Below, piece after piece: positions 51,951 through 61,334 of a stretch of 64,000 nucleotides of DNA; position 1 is the stretch's first letter; every line of letters starts with the position of its first letter. The stretch is from contig NZ_FXAR01000008.1 of assembly GCF_900177745.1 (NCBI RefSeq), forward strand, positions 88,264-152,263, written 5' to 3'. The translations under genes and the position numbers were made by a program. The notes below the pieces were generated by a model. It worked only from the letters and a program-made list of their open reading frames with translations, searched no databases and was not told where the DNA came from. This DNA comes from Corynebacterium pollutisoli. Its GTDB lineage: Bacteria; Actinomycetota; Actinomycetes; Mycobacteriales; Mycobacteriaceae.

Positions 51951-53305
51951 CCGCCGTCGCCCTGCTGGTCCTGGGACTGGTGATCATCGGTCTGATCATC
52001 GTGGCCAACGGCTATTTCGTGGCGCAGGAGTTCGCCTTCATGTCCGTCGACCGCACCGAGCTGCGCTCGCGTGCCGACGCCGGGGACGAGAAGGCCGCCG
52101 CCGCCCTCAAGGTGACCAACCGCACCTCCTTCATGCTCTCCGGCGCGCAGCTGGGCATCACGGTCACCGGCCTCATGGTCGGTTTCATCGCGGAGCCGCT
52201 GGTCGGCGAGTCGCTGGGCGTGCTGCTCGGCGGCGTCGGCGTACCGGTGGCCGTCTCCGTCGGTGTGGGCACCGTGCTGGCCCTGGCGATCTCCACGATC
52301 GTGCAGATGATCTTCGGTGAGCTCTTCCCGAAGAACTACACCATCGCCGCCCCGCTGAAGTCCTCCCTGGCGCTGGCCCGGTCGACGAACATCTACCTGG
52401 CGATCTTCGGCTGGCTCATCCGGTTCTTCGACTTCTCCTCCAACGCCCTGCTGCGCATGCTGCGCATCGAGCCGGTCGAGGACATCGACTCCACCGCCAC
52501 CGCCGAGGACCTCGAGCACATCGTGTCCTCCTCGCGGGAGAGCGGCGAGCTCGACGACCAGACCTTCCTCGTCCTCGACCGCCTCCTCGACTTCCCGGAG
52601 CACGACGTCGAGCACGCGATGGTCCCCCGGTCCCGCACCGATGTCGTCGACCCGGCGACCACGATCGGAGAGGTCCGCCAGCTCATGGCCACCGCGCACA
52701 CGCGCTACCCGGTCATCGACGACGAGCACAACCCCGTCGGCCTCGTCCACCTGCTCGACGTGCAGGACACCGAGCTTCCCGCCGCCGCGCCCGTCACCGA
52801 GATCATGCGCGACATCCTCGTGGTGCCGGAACTGATGTCGCTCCCCGACGCCGTCGCCAAGCTCGAGGACGCCCAGCAGAAGCTGGCCGGCGTCATCGAC
52901 GAGTACGGCGGCTTCGTCGGCATCATCACCGTCGAGGACCTCGCCGAGGAGATCCTCGGCGACGTCACCGACGAACACGACGGCGAGTCCTCCGAGGACA
53001 TCACCGAGACCGACGAGGACGAGTGGCTCGTCGACGGTGACACCCCGCTCGACGAGATCGAGCGTGCCATCGGCCACGACCTGCCGCAGGGTGACTTCGA
53101 GACCATCTCCGGTCTCCTCATCTCCCACACCGGCGGCCTCGTCGAGGAGGGTGAGGTCCACGTCATCGAGCTGGAGGCCGAGCCCGATGACTTCGTCGAG
53201 GGCGAGGACGCCCCCACCCGCTCCCTGCGCATGAGCGTGGAGGAGGTGGACCGCCACGTGCCGTCGGAGGTCCGCATCGAACTCATCGAGGAGGAGAAGA
53301 AATGA
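51944..53305 (+). CDS. CNNM/CorC-family (DUF21-CBS) ion transporter, first gene
   Basis: 453 aa. Residues 1-185 are the DUF21 membrane domain (VIIGLIIVANGYFVAQEFAFMSVDRTEL, IFGELFPKNYTIAAP). Residues 205-335 are a CBS pair that binds Mg-ATP in homologues (HAMVPRSRTDVVDP, YPVIDDEHNPVGLVHLLDV, VIDEYGGFVGIITVEDLAEEILGDV). A CorC_HlyC domain follows to 440. Related proteins move Mg2+ or Co2+. It ends in EEEKK and overlaps the second copy by four bases. Confidence 0.88.
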   Translation: MLTAVALLVLGLVIIGLIIVANGYFVAQEFAFMSVDRTELRSRADAGDEKAAAALKVTNRTSFMLSGAQLGITVTGLMVGFIAEPLVGESLGVLLGGVGVPVAVSVGVGTVLALAISTIVQMIFGELFPKNYTIAAPLKSSLALARSTNIYLAIFGWLIRFFDFSSNALLRMLRIEPVEDIDSTATAEDLEHIVSSSRESGELDDQTFLVLDRLLDFPEHDVEHAMVPRSRTDVVDPATTIGEVRQLMATAHTRYPVIDDEHNPVGLVHLLDVQDTELPAAAPVTEIMRDILVVPELMSLPDAVAKLEDAQQKLAGVIDEYGGFVGIITVEDLAEEILGDVTDEHDGESSEDITETDEDEWLVDGDTPLDEIERAIGHDLPQGDFETISGLLISHTGGLVEEGEVHVIELEAEPDDFVEGEDAPTRSLRMSVEEVDRHVPSEVRIELIEEEKK

Positions 53306-54354
53306 TGAACTGGTACATCGCCCTGCCGGTGACCGTGCTGGTCATCGTGCTCTCGGCGTTCTTCGTCGTCATCGAGTTCTCCCTGCTCGCCGCCCGCCGC
53401 AACCGCCTGGAGGAGACTGCGGAGACCTCCGCCTCCTCCCGCGCGGCGCTGCGCAGCCTCAACGAGCTCACCCTCATGCTGGCCGGCGCCCAGCTGGGCA
53501 TCACGGCGGCGACGTTCGCGCTCGGTGCCATCACCAAGCCGTGGGTCCACCACCTCATCGAGCCCGCCTTCGGCGCACTCCCCGACGGCGTGGCCTACGC
53601 GGTGTCCTTCGCCCTGTCGCTGTTCATCGTCACCTTCCTCCACCTGGTGGTCGGTGAGATGGCGCCGAAGTCGTGGGCCCTGGCCCACCCGGAGACCGCG
53701 GTGCGCGTCATCGCCGGGCCGGCGCGCGTGTTCATCACGCTCTTCCGCCCGCTCCTGTCGTGGATCAACCGGATGGCTAACGCGCTGGTCCGCCGGGCCG
53801 GGGAGGACCCGGTCGAGCGCGCCGCCGCCAAGGGCTACGACGCGGAGACCCTGCGCCACCTCGTCGAGCACTCGCGCGACACCGGCACCCTCGACGACAT
53901 GTCCGCCAGCCAGATCACCGGGCTCATCGCTCTGGAGTCCATCACCGTCGGCGACGCCGTCACCCCGCGCCGCCCGCTGCCGGCCACCGCGACCGTCGCC
54001 GAGGTGCGCGCCCGCTCCCGGGAGATCCGCTCCATGCGCGTGCTGCTCGACGCCCCCGCCGGCGCCGAGCAGCCCACCCCGCACCTGGTGCACGTCCGCG
54101 ACACCCTGCTCGCGGACCCGGCCGACATCGCCGACACCTACTCCCGTCCCGCGCTCCTGCTGCCGCAGACGACCACCCTGTCGGAGGCCCTCAACCTCAT
54201 GCGCGGCAACAACGAGCAGGTCGCCGTCGTCGTCCCCGAGGACGGCATCGACGACTCCCCGGGCGAGGTCGTGGGTGTCATCACCTGGGACGACATCCTG
54301 TCCCGCCTGTGGCCCAGCATCGAGGAGGAGCTCGACCGCGTCAGTCGAGCGTGA
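53302..54354 (+). CDS. CNNM/CorC-family ion transporter, second gene
   Basis: 350 aa. DUF21 domain (LVIVLSAFFVVIEFSLLAARRNRLEE, LHLVVGEMAPKSWALAHPE) followed by a divergent CBS pair (SITVGDAVTPRRPLPATATV, EQVAVVVPEDGIDDSPGEVVGVITWDDILSRL). It lacks the C-terminal CorC_HlyC domain of its partner. The ATGA overlap and paired domain architecture suggest a heterodimer. Its last 14 bases overlap the convergent oxidoreductase gene. Confidence 0.85.
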   Translation: MMNWYIALPVTVLVIVLSAFFVVIEFSLLAARRNRLEETAETSASSRAALRSLNELTLMLAGAQLGITAATFALGAITKPWVHHLIEPAFGALPDGVAYAVSFALSLFIVTFLHLVVGEMAPKSWALAHPETAVRVIAGPARVFITLFRPLLSWINRMANALVRRAGEDPVERAAAKGYDAETLRHLVEHSRDTGTLDDMSASQITGLIALESITVGDAVTPRRPLPATATVAEVRARSREIRSMRVLLDAPAGAEQPTPHLVHVRDTLLADPADIADTYSRPALLLPQTTTLSEALNLMRGNNEQVAVVVPEDGIDDSPGEVVGVITWDDILSRLWPSIEEELDRVSRA

Positions 54355-55183
54355 CCACCACCTTGCCGGTCGCGTGGCCGTCCTCCACCGCGGCGACGGC
54401 CTCTGCGGCCCGCTCCAGCGGGTAGTAGGCACTGACGTGCACCCGCGCCTGCCGCGCCACCTGCTCGAACACCTCGCGGGTGCGGCGGCGCGGCACCGCA
54501 CTGCCCCCGAGCTTCTCGACGAGCGGTTTGTCCGCCACCGACACCAGCCGCGCCCCCGGCACCAGCACCGCCGCCTCCCGCAGCGTGTCCCCGCCCACGA
54601 GGTCGAACAACGCCGCGGGGCGCTCCCCCGCCCACTGCCCCTTGGGCACGTGCCGCGCCCCCAGGGACTCCACCAACTCCTTCTTCGCGTCCGAGGCCAC
54701 CCCGATGACCTCGAGTCCCCGGGCCGTGGCCAGCGTGGTGATCGCGGTCCCCACACCCCCACCGGCCCCCAGCACGAGCAACTGCGCCCCCGCCGGCAGA
54801 TCGAGCATGTCGAGGGCGTCGTAAGCCGTCCCCCACGCCACCGGCAGGCAGGCCGCGTGGCGCACGTCCATGCCCGCGGGCACGGGGGTGACGGAGGCGG
54901 CGTCGAGAAGCGCCTGCTCACCGAAGGTGCCGTGGCCGGAGGCCGCGGAACCGAACACCAGCTCCCCGGTGCCGACCACCCGGCCGGCGGCCTCCCGGCC
55001 GAACGCCATGGGGAACTTCACCTCCCAGCCGTTGGTGCCCTCGCGCGTGTTGAGGTCGCCCGGGTTGACCGCCGTGGCGAGCACGTCGATGAGCACCTGG
55101 TGGGGGCCGGGGGTTGGGGCGGGGACGTCGAGAAGCTCGAGGACCTCGGGCCCGCCGTGGGACCGAAAACCGAAGATACGCAT
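54341..55183 (-). CDS. Medium-chain NADPH:quinone oxidoreductase-like protein
   Basis: 280 aa, zinc-free MDR. The N-terminal GroES-like half (PAPTPGPHQVLIDVLATAVNPGDLNTREG) leads to the Rossmann half with LLVLGAGGGVGTAITTLATARGLEVIGVASDAKKE (NADPH loop GAGGGVGT). The zinc-binding cysteines of true alcohol dehydrogenases are missing. Reduces quinones or enones; substrate unknown. Start MRIFGFRSHGGPEVL at 55183; an ATG three codons upstream is possible. Contains three GTCGAGAAGC-type copies. Confidence 0.8.
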   Translation of the reverse strand: MRIFGFRSHGGPEVLELLDVPAPTPGPHQVLIDVLATAVNPGDLNTREGTNGWEVKFPMAFGREAAGRVVGTGELVFGSAASGHGTFGEQALLDAASVTPVPAGMDVRHAACLPVAWGTAYDALDMLDLPAGAQLLVLGAGGGVGTAITTLATARGLEVIGVASDAKKELVESLGARHVPKGQWAGERPAALFDLVGGDTLREAAVLVPGARLVSVADKPLVEKLGGSAVPRRRTREVFEQVARQARVHVSAYYPLERAAEAVAAVEDGHATGKVVVTLD

Positions 55184-55211
55184 GCCGCCCATTGTGCCTA
55201 TGCTGGCGGCC

Positions 55212-55685
55212 ATGATCACCGACGTTGACCGTGACTGGCTGGCCAGGGCCGTTGACCTGGCACGTCAGGCCCTCGACGCCGGGGACGAGCCCTACGGCTC
55301 CGTCCTCGTCGGGGCCGACGGCACCGAACTGTTCGCCGACCACAACCGCATCTCCGGCGGGGACGCCACCCGCCACCCCGAGTTCGCCATCGCCCGCTGG
55401 GCCGCCGGGAACCTCACCGCGCAGGGACGCGCCGACGCCGTCGTCTACACCTCCGGCGAACACTGCGCCATGTGCTCCGCGGCGCACGGCTGGGTGGGGC
55501 TGGGCCGCATCGTCTACGCCGCGTCCTCGGCCCAGATCGGGCGGTGGCGGGCGGAGCTGGGGCATCCCCCGGCGGCGGTGAACGCCATCCCCGTTCAGGA
55601 CGTCGTGCCCGGCATCGTGGTCGACGGGCCGGACGAGGAACAGGGCGCACGCGTGAAAGAGCTCGTGGCGCGGATGCCGCGGTAG
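55212..55685 (+). CDS. Cytidine/guanine deaminase-family protein
   Basis: 157 aa. A zinc deaminase of the nucleoside/guanine type: RHPEFAIARWA supplies the His and catalytic Glu (HPE in place of HAE) and GEHCAMCSAAHGW the two cysteines. EPYGSVLVGADGTEL is the usual N-terminal strand. Substrate not readable; too divergent for TadA. ATG at 55212 after a 28-base gap from the divergent oxidoreductase start. The stop codon abuts the tRNA 3' end on the other strand. Confidence 0.78.
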   Translation: MITDVDRDWLARAVDLARQALDAGDEPYGSVLVGADGTELFADHNRISGGDATRHPEFAIARWAAGNLTAQGRADAVVYTSGEHCAMCSAAHGWVGLGRIVYAASSAQIGRWRAELGHPPAAVNAIPVQDVVPGIVVDGPDEEQGARVKELVARMPR

Positions 55686-55759
55686 TGCCCCCAGTCGGAC
55701 TCGAACCGACACTGAGCGGATTTTAAGTCCGCTGCCTCTGCCAATTGGGCTATGGGGGC
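55686..55759 (-). tRNA. tRNA-Leu (anticodon UAA), short variable loop
   Basis: 74-base cloverleaf. Acceptor GCCCCCA/TGGGGGC, D-arm GCC...GGC, anticodon stem GCGGA/TCCGC around loop CTTAAAA (anticodon UAA at 34-36), variable loop TCAGT, T-arm GTCGG TTCGAGT CCGAC, discriminator A. CCA is not encoded. UAA decodes the rare UUA leucine codon. The five-base variable loop is unexpected for a leucine tRNA, which normally has a long class II arm. It lies between the deaminase gene and ppx. Confidence 0.85.
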
Positions 55760-55881
55760 CGGTGATGGCCAGGGGACCATCTTAGTCGACGCAGCAGCGC
55801 GAACGGCACCGGTACCCGGCCGGGACCGAAGACGAGCGGGAAGGGCGTCCGGGTCGAGGAACCCCCGGACGCGCGGTGCCA

Positions 55882-56841
55882 TCAGGCCCGCAGGCGATCC
55901 CCCAGGCCGGCGACGATGCCGTCGAGGATGTCCTTCTCACTGATGACGAAGCTGTCGACGCTGGTCTGCGCGGCGATCATGTCCATGATGCCGTCGACGA
56001 CCGCGCTGCCGCCGCCGAGGACGTCGGCACGCCCCGGGTGCACCACCGGGTTGAGGCCGCGGGTCTCGGCGGACTGGCGGCGGATCTCCGCGGTGAGCAC
56101 ACGCAGGGCGGAGAAGTTGAGCACCGAGCCGTGGATCTCGCGCGGGTCGTAGGTCTCCAGGCCCTGGGCCAGGGCGGACAGCGTGGTGAACGTGCCGGCG
56201 ACGCCGACGAAGGTGCGCGCCTTGTCCACCGGCACGATCTTCACGACGTCGGCCAGGCGCTCGCCGATGTACTCCATGGCGATCTCGGTCTCGGTGTCCG
56301 TCGGCGGGTCAGAACGCATGATGCGCTCGGTGACCCGCACGCAGCCCATCTGCGCCGAGTGTGCGCCGAGGATCTCCCCGTCCGCGGTCCCGACGATGAA
56401 CTCCGTCGACCCCCCACCGAGGTCGATGACGCAGAACGGGTCGTCGGAGGGGTTGAGGTCCGTGATGGCGCCACGGAAGGACAGGGCGGCCTCCTCCTCA
56501 CCGGAAATGACCTCCGCCTGGGCACCCGGGGTGATGCGGCCGAGCAGCTCGGCGGTCATGCGGAAGAAGTCGTCCCGGTTGGAGGCGTCACGCGTCGCCG
56601 AGGTGGCCACCATGCGCACGGCCTTGACCTCCTCGAACTCCATGATCTCCACAAAACGGGAGAGCGCCGCCCGGGTCCGCTCGATGGCGACGGGGTCCAG
56701 CTCGCCGGTGGCGTCCACGCCCTGCCCGAGGCGGACGATCTCCATCGTGCGGGTGATCTCGCGGGTGGCCTCCCCCACGATGTCGCAGATGAGCAGGCGG
56801 ATCGAGTTGGTGCCGCAGTCCACGGCCGCGACACGGGTCAC
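55882..56841 (-). CDS. ppx2: Ppx/GppA-family exopolyphosphatase
   Basis: 319 aa. ASKHA fold: VAAVDCGTNSIRLLICD phosphate loop 1, VATSATRDASN, VISGEEEAALSFRGA (catalytic Glu), CVIDLGGGSTEFIVG loop 2 and GVAGTFTTLSA. It cleaves polyphosphate or pppGpp. Single-domain length fits the mycobacterial Ppx group rather than the long E. coli form. The GTG overlaps the DUF501 stop (GTGA). Last gene of the eno-ftsB-DUF501-ppx row, an order conserved across Actinobacteria. Confidence 0.9.
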   Translation of the reverse strand: MTRVAAVDCGTNSIRLLICDIVGEATREITRTMEIVRLGQGVDATGELDPVAIERTRAALSRFVEIMEFEEVKAVRMVATSATRDASNRDDFFRMTAELLGRITPGAQAEVISGEEEAALSFRGAITDLNPSDDPFCVIDLGGGSTEFIVGTADGEILGAHSAQMGCVRVTERIMRSDPPTDTETEIAMEYIGERLADVVKIVPVDKARTFVGVAGTFTTLSALAQGLETYDPREIHGSVLNFSALRVLTAEIRRQSAETRGLNPVVHPGRADVLGGGSAVVDGIMDMIAAQTSVDSFVISEKDILDGIVAGLGDRLRA

Positions 56842-57404
56842 TTGGCGGCCTCCTGGTAGAGCTCGTCGAACTGGTGGGGGTCGAAGCCCAGCTCCTCACA
56901 CGTCGGCCAGTCCTGCGGGATCGCGGTGCCGCGCAGGCCCCCGCGGTCGGCGGCCAGGGCCACGGCCTCGGTGCCGAAACGCACCCGCTCCGGGCCCTCC
57001 GCCAGGGCGTAGGCGATGAGGACGTGGAGGCACTTGACGCGCTCCGGCATGCCGCCGCCGGAGAAGTCGGTGCCCAGATCCTCGAGGGCATTGCGCTCGG
57101 CGAGGTAGTGCTCGTGGGCGGCCGCGTAGTCGGCCTGCAGGGAGGCGTCCCCGGCGAGGCGCTCCTCCATCCACTTCATGACGTGCGCGACCTCCAGGCG
57201 CGACGCCTCGGCGGTCAGCCGCGGGTCGGTGAGGTAGTACAGGGTCGGGAAGGGGGTGCCGTCCGGCAGGCGCGGCGCGGTCTTCACCACGCCGGGCTGC
57301 CCGTCCGGGCTGCGGTAGGACACGGCCAGGACGCCACGGGGCTCGCGTCCCAACTGCTTCTCGACGGCCGCCAGGTCTGCTTCATTGACAGTCATGGCGA
57401 TCAT
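56838..57404 (-). CDS. DUF501 family protein
   Basis: 188 aa. LGREPRGVLAVSYRSPDGQPGVVKTAPRLPDGTPFPTLYYLTDPRL is the DUF501 core, followed by EASRLEVAHVMKWMEERL and VKCLHVLIAYALAEG, where the Cys and His recur in the family. Function unknown; always near ftsB and ppx. The ATG at 57404 overlaps the ftsB stop (ATGA) and follows GGAAGA; an ATG three codons later is possible. Confidence 0.88.
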   Translation of the reverse strand: MIAMTVNEADLAAVEKQLGREPRGVLAVSYRSPDGQPGVVKTAPRLPDGTPFPTLYYLTDPRLTAEASRLEVAHVMKWMEERLAGDASLQADYAAAHEHYLAERNALEDLGTDFSGGGMPERVKCLHVLIAYALAEGPERVRFGTEAVALAADRGGLRGTAIPQDWPTCEELGFDPHQFDELYQEAAK

Positions 57405-57898
57405 TCTTCCACGAGCACACCACCGGGGTCGTCTGCGGGCGGCGTTGCGATCGACGCCCACAGGATCTCGTACCACGTCAGGTCCGCCGTCAGCTCCTCC
57501 GCGGAGGTGGTCACCGAGGCGTCTGCCTCCATGTTGGGGTCGATGACGCGGAAGGCGATCTCCCCCTCCTCGATGAGCCCGAGGCGGCGGCGGGCCTCCT
57601 CACGGATCCACGCCTCGTCCTCGTAGCGGTCGATCTCGTCGAGGAGACGCTCCTTCTCCGCCTGCTTCGCCGCGATCGAGTCGTTGAGGCGGTTGATCTC
57701 CGACCGGCCCTGGAAGTAATTGTTCGCCGGGGCCCAGATCGTGCCGATGATGATGATCGCCACCGCCGCCAGCACACCGAACTCCGCCGTGTTGAAGCGC
57801 ATCTTCGGCTGCTTCGGAGGCTTCGGCTGCTGCGCCTCCCGCGCGCGGGAGACCACCGGCACGGTGCGCCGGGAGCGGGAGGTGGGCTCGGTGTTCAT
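57401..57898 (-). CDS. ftsB: Septum formation initiator, FtsB/DivIC family
   Basis: 165 aa bitopic protein. A basic cytoplasmic tail of 38 residues, one helix (FGVLAAVAIIIIGTIWAPA), then an extracellular coiled coil (EINRLNDSIAAKQAEKERLLDEIDRYED) and the RRRLGLIEEGEIAFRVIDP motif that contacts FtsL/FtsQ partners. The tail beyond 125 is acidic. Between eno and DUF501, its usual place in Actinobacteria. Part of the divisome. Confidence 0.9.
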   Translation of the reverse strand: MNTEPTSRSRRTVPVVSRAREAQQPKPPKQPKMRFNTAEFGVLAAVAIIIIGTIWAPANNYFQGRSEINRLNDSIAAKQAEKERLLDEIDRYEDEAWIREEARRRLGLIEEGEIAFRVIDPNMEADASVTTSAEELTADLTWYEILWASIATPPADDPGGVLVEE

Positions 57899-57918
57899 AG
57901 ACTCCCGAGTCTAGACGA

Positions 57919-57961
57919 CGACGCCCCCTCCGCCCGGAAACCCGGGCTGAAGGGGGCGTCG
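57919..57961 (-). terminator. Terminator of eno, with a variant 10-mer at its edge
   Basis: CGACGCCCCCT (57919-57929) and AGGGGGCGTCG (57951-57961) form an 11-base stem; inside it GCCCGG/CCGGGC pairs again. It follows eno and precedes ftsB. GTCGACAAGC (57958-57967), a one-mismatch copy of the dispersed 10-mer, begins in its arm, as in the terminator at 200-255. Confidence 0.8.
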
Positions 57962-57975
57962 ACAAGCGCTGTGAG

Positions 57976-59370
<1,395 letters not shown>

Positions 59371-59384
59371 TCAGGGGGTACCCG

Positions 59385-60164
59385 TCAACGGGCGGGCTGA
59401 TTGAGGGCGTAGGAACCGGCCGCGTCACGCACGTCGATGAGGTACTCCTGCGAACGGTTGTAGGAGTAGATCGCCCTCGTCCACCCCTCCGGGGTGGCCA
59501 GGTCACCGCCGTTGACGCACAGCAGATGGGCGGCACCGAGGGCGGCGTCGTCGATCTGGTGGGGGTCCGCGACACCGTCGCCGTTGGCGTCCCGGCCGTA
59601 GCGCTTCCACGACTCCGGGATGAACTGCATCGGGCCGACCGCGCGGTCCCACTCGGTGTCGCCGTCGAGGAGCCCGCCGTCGGTGTCGGGGATCGCCGCG
59701 AAGCCCGGGCTGCCGTCCAGCGGGATGCCGATGATTTTCGGCTCGGCGAAACCCTCCTCGTTGATCCGGCTGCGGTTGAAGTACTCACCCGAGTAGGTGC
59801 CGTGACGGGACTCTACCCAGCCGATGCCGGCCAGGGTGTTCCAGCGCAGGTTGCAGGTGGGCCAGGCGTCGCGGGCGATGAGCTCGGCGTTGCCGTAGGC
59901 GCGGACGGCGGCCGCGGGGATGCCGGTCTCCTCCGCCAGGGGTTCCGCCCAGAAGGTGAGCTTGTCGGCGGTGCGTCCGGGGGCGTGGACGTCGATGAGC
60001 GGGACCTCCGCAGCACCGGCCGGAGGGACGTTGTCCGGGACCGGCTGCAGCTGGCGGGTGGGGCTGGAGATGTCGAGGAAGGACAGGGCCCATCCGACGA
60101 GGGAGATGACCATAATGATCGCCAGGACCACGCCCAGACCACAGCCCATCACCCGTCTACTCAT
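59385..60164 (-). CDS. Membrane-anchored lytic transglycosylase-like protein
   Basis: 259 aa. An N-terminal helix (GCGLGVVLAIIMVISLVGWALSF) anchors an extracellular SLT-type domain: NTLAGIGWVESRHGTY supplies the catalytic Glu, AVGPMQFIPESWKRYGRDANGDGVADPHQIDDAALGAA the family motif and IYSYNRSQEYLIDV the end. Cleaves peptidoglycan glycan strands during growth. AGGATCG precedes the ATG at 60164; ATG at 60149 is possible. Lies next to eno as in other corynebacteria. Confidence 0.85.
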   Translation of the reverse strand: MSRRVMGCGLGVVLAIIMVISLVGWALSFLDISSPTRQLQPVPDNVPPAGAAEVPLIDVHAPGRTADKLTFWAEPLAEETGIPAAAVRAYGNAELIARDAWPTCNLRWNTLAGIGWVESRHGTYSGEYFNRSRINEEGFAEPKIIGIPLDGSPGFAAIPDTDGGLLDGDTEWDRAVGPMQFIPESWKRYGRDANGDGVADPHQIDDAALGAAHLLCVNGGDLATPEGWTRAIYSYNRSQEYLIDVRDAAGSYALNQPAR

Positions 60165-60303
60165 GAGGCACGATCCTACGGCATGGACCTTTCGGATGAG
60201 CATCCGGCTCGGAAGCCCAGAAAACTGCCACACACGTCACATCTGCCCCACAGATAACGTAGTCTCGCAGGCGTAACCGTTTCGTAGCTGAAAGGCCCCC
60301 GCC

Positions 60304-60699
60304 ATGCTCCGCCGTACCCTCGCCACCGTCGCCACCGCCGGCATCGCCTTCGTCGGCCTCACCCCCACCGCCTCCGCCCAGAACGCCGAGGACCTCATCG
60401 CCAACGTCCCCTGCCCCGTCGCCGAGATCGCACTCCGCAGCGCCTTCCAGATCAACGAGAACACCACCCGCTCCGACCTGGCCAAGCAGATCCGCGACGC
60501 CGCCAAGCCGGTCACCGGCAACGACGTCGGCGCCTACCTCCTCGGCGCCCAGTACGCCGGCCAGATCGCCGACGAGGCACTCGAGTGCGGCATCGTCAAG
60601 GCCGACCCCCAGCTCATCCCCGGCCTGGAGAACATCCCCCACATCGGCGACATCCAGGACATCCTCCAGGGCCTGTCCAGCACCCTCCAGCCCCGCTAG
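60304..60699 (+). CDS. Small secreted protein of unknown function
   Basis: 131 aa. Cleavable signal peptide (MLRRTLATVATAGIAFVGLTPTASA|QN). The mature part is helical with two cysteines (NVPCPVAEI and LECGIVK), probably disulfide-bonded, and LRSAFQINENTTRSDLAKQI. GAAAGG precedes the ATG; TAGTCT near 60260 may be the -10. No family recognised. Its stop lies three bases from the convergent mazG stop. Confidence 0.65.
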   Translation: MLRRTLATVATAGIAFVGLTPTASAQNAEDLIANVPCPVAEIALRSAFQINENTTRSDLAKQIRDAAKPVTGNDVGAYLLGAQYAGQIADEALECGIVKADPQLIPGLENIPHIGDIQDILQGLSSTLQPR

Positions 60700-60702
60700 A
60701 AC

Positions 60703-61311
60703 CTACTCGCGGGACTTCCCCAGGGCCCACAGCCGCTCCTGCTCCTCGACGGCCACGACCCGTGTCGTGCCGTCGAATAGGTAGGGGGACCGGGACCGCA
60801 GCTTATCGACGAAACTCCCCGCCACATCACCGAAGTCGAACGCCGCGCGTCGCGACGCGATCTCCGCGTGGAACAGCACCTGCAGCAGCACATCCCCGAG
60901 CTCCTTCAGCAGCGCCTGATCGTCACCGTCGCCCTCCCACACCACGACCTGGTCGGCGAACTCCTGCGCCTCCTCCGCCAGGTAGGGCAGGAGGGAACGG
61001 TGCGTCTGCGAGGCCTCCCACTCACCGATCGAACAGGCCCGCTCCATCGCCCGGACCGCCACCCGCACCGGATCCCTCCGGGACTCCGCGACGATGACCT
61101 CCTCCCCCGCGTCGACGCGCGCGCGTACCCGCGGGTCGAGGTCGTCGGTGCTCACCAGCACGCCCGGCCCCTCCGCCGCGACGAGCCGGTCGATGTTCCA
61201 CCGCACCGTGACCGGCACCTCGTCGGTGAACTCCAGCCTGCCACCCAGCCGCCCGTACGCCTCGAGGGGGATGAGGGAGGGCCAGCGGTCGTCGAGAAGC
61301 AGGACAGTCAT
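60703..61311 (-). CDS. mazG: MazG-family nucleotide pyrophosphohydrolase
   Basis: 202 aa. Hydrolyses damaged or excess NTPs and dNTPs to monophosphates. The MazG metal site is clear: EEAQEFADQVVVW (paired Glu) and LLKELGDVLLQVLFHAEIA (Glu/Asp). The N-terminal 85 residues are a separate alpha/beta section (VLLLDDRWPSLIPLEAYG) typical of the actinobacterial single-MazG type (Rv1021). It contains a 10-mer copy at 60801. Divergent from the permease gene across 23 bases. Confidence 0.85.
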   Translation of the reverse strand: MTVLLLDDRWPSLIPLEAYGRLGGRLEFTDEVPVTVRWNIDRLVAAEGPGVLVSTDDLDPRVRARVDAGEEVIVAESRRDPVRVAVRAMERACSIGEWEASQTHRSLLPYLAEEAQEFADQVVVWEGDGDDQALLKELGDVLLQVLFHAEIASRRAAFDFGDVAGSFVDKLRSRSPYLFDGTTRVVAVEEQERLWALGKSRE

Positions 61312-61334
61312 GGGCTACATAGTAGATTGACCCG

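Noticed and set aside
52705..54921. 738-codon frame across the CNNM genes and the oxidoreductase
   Set aside because: It runs antisense through one gene and out of frame through another; composition is Arg/Gly/Val-rich with no domains.
55686..55759. tRNA as an integration site of a mobile island
   Set aside because: Neighbours on both sides are ordinary chromosomal genes; no integrase, direct repeat of the tRNA end or composition shift is visible.
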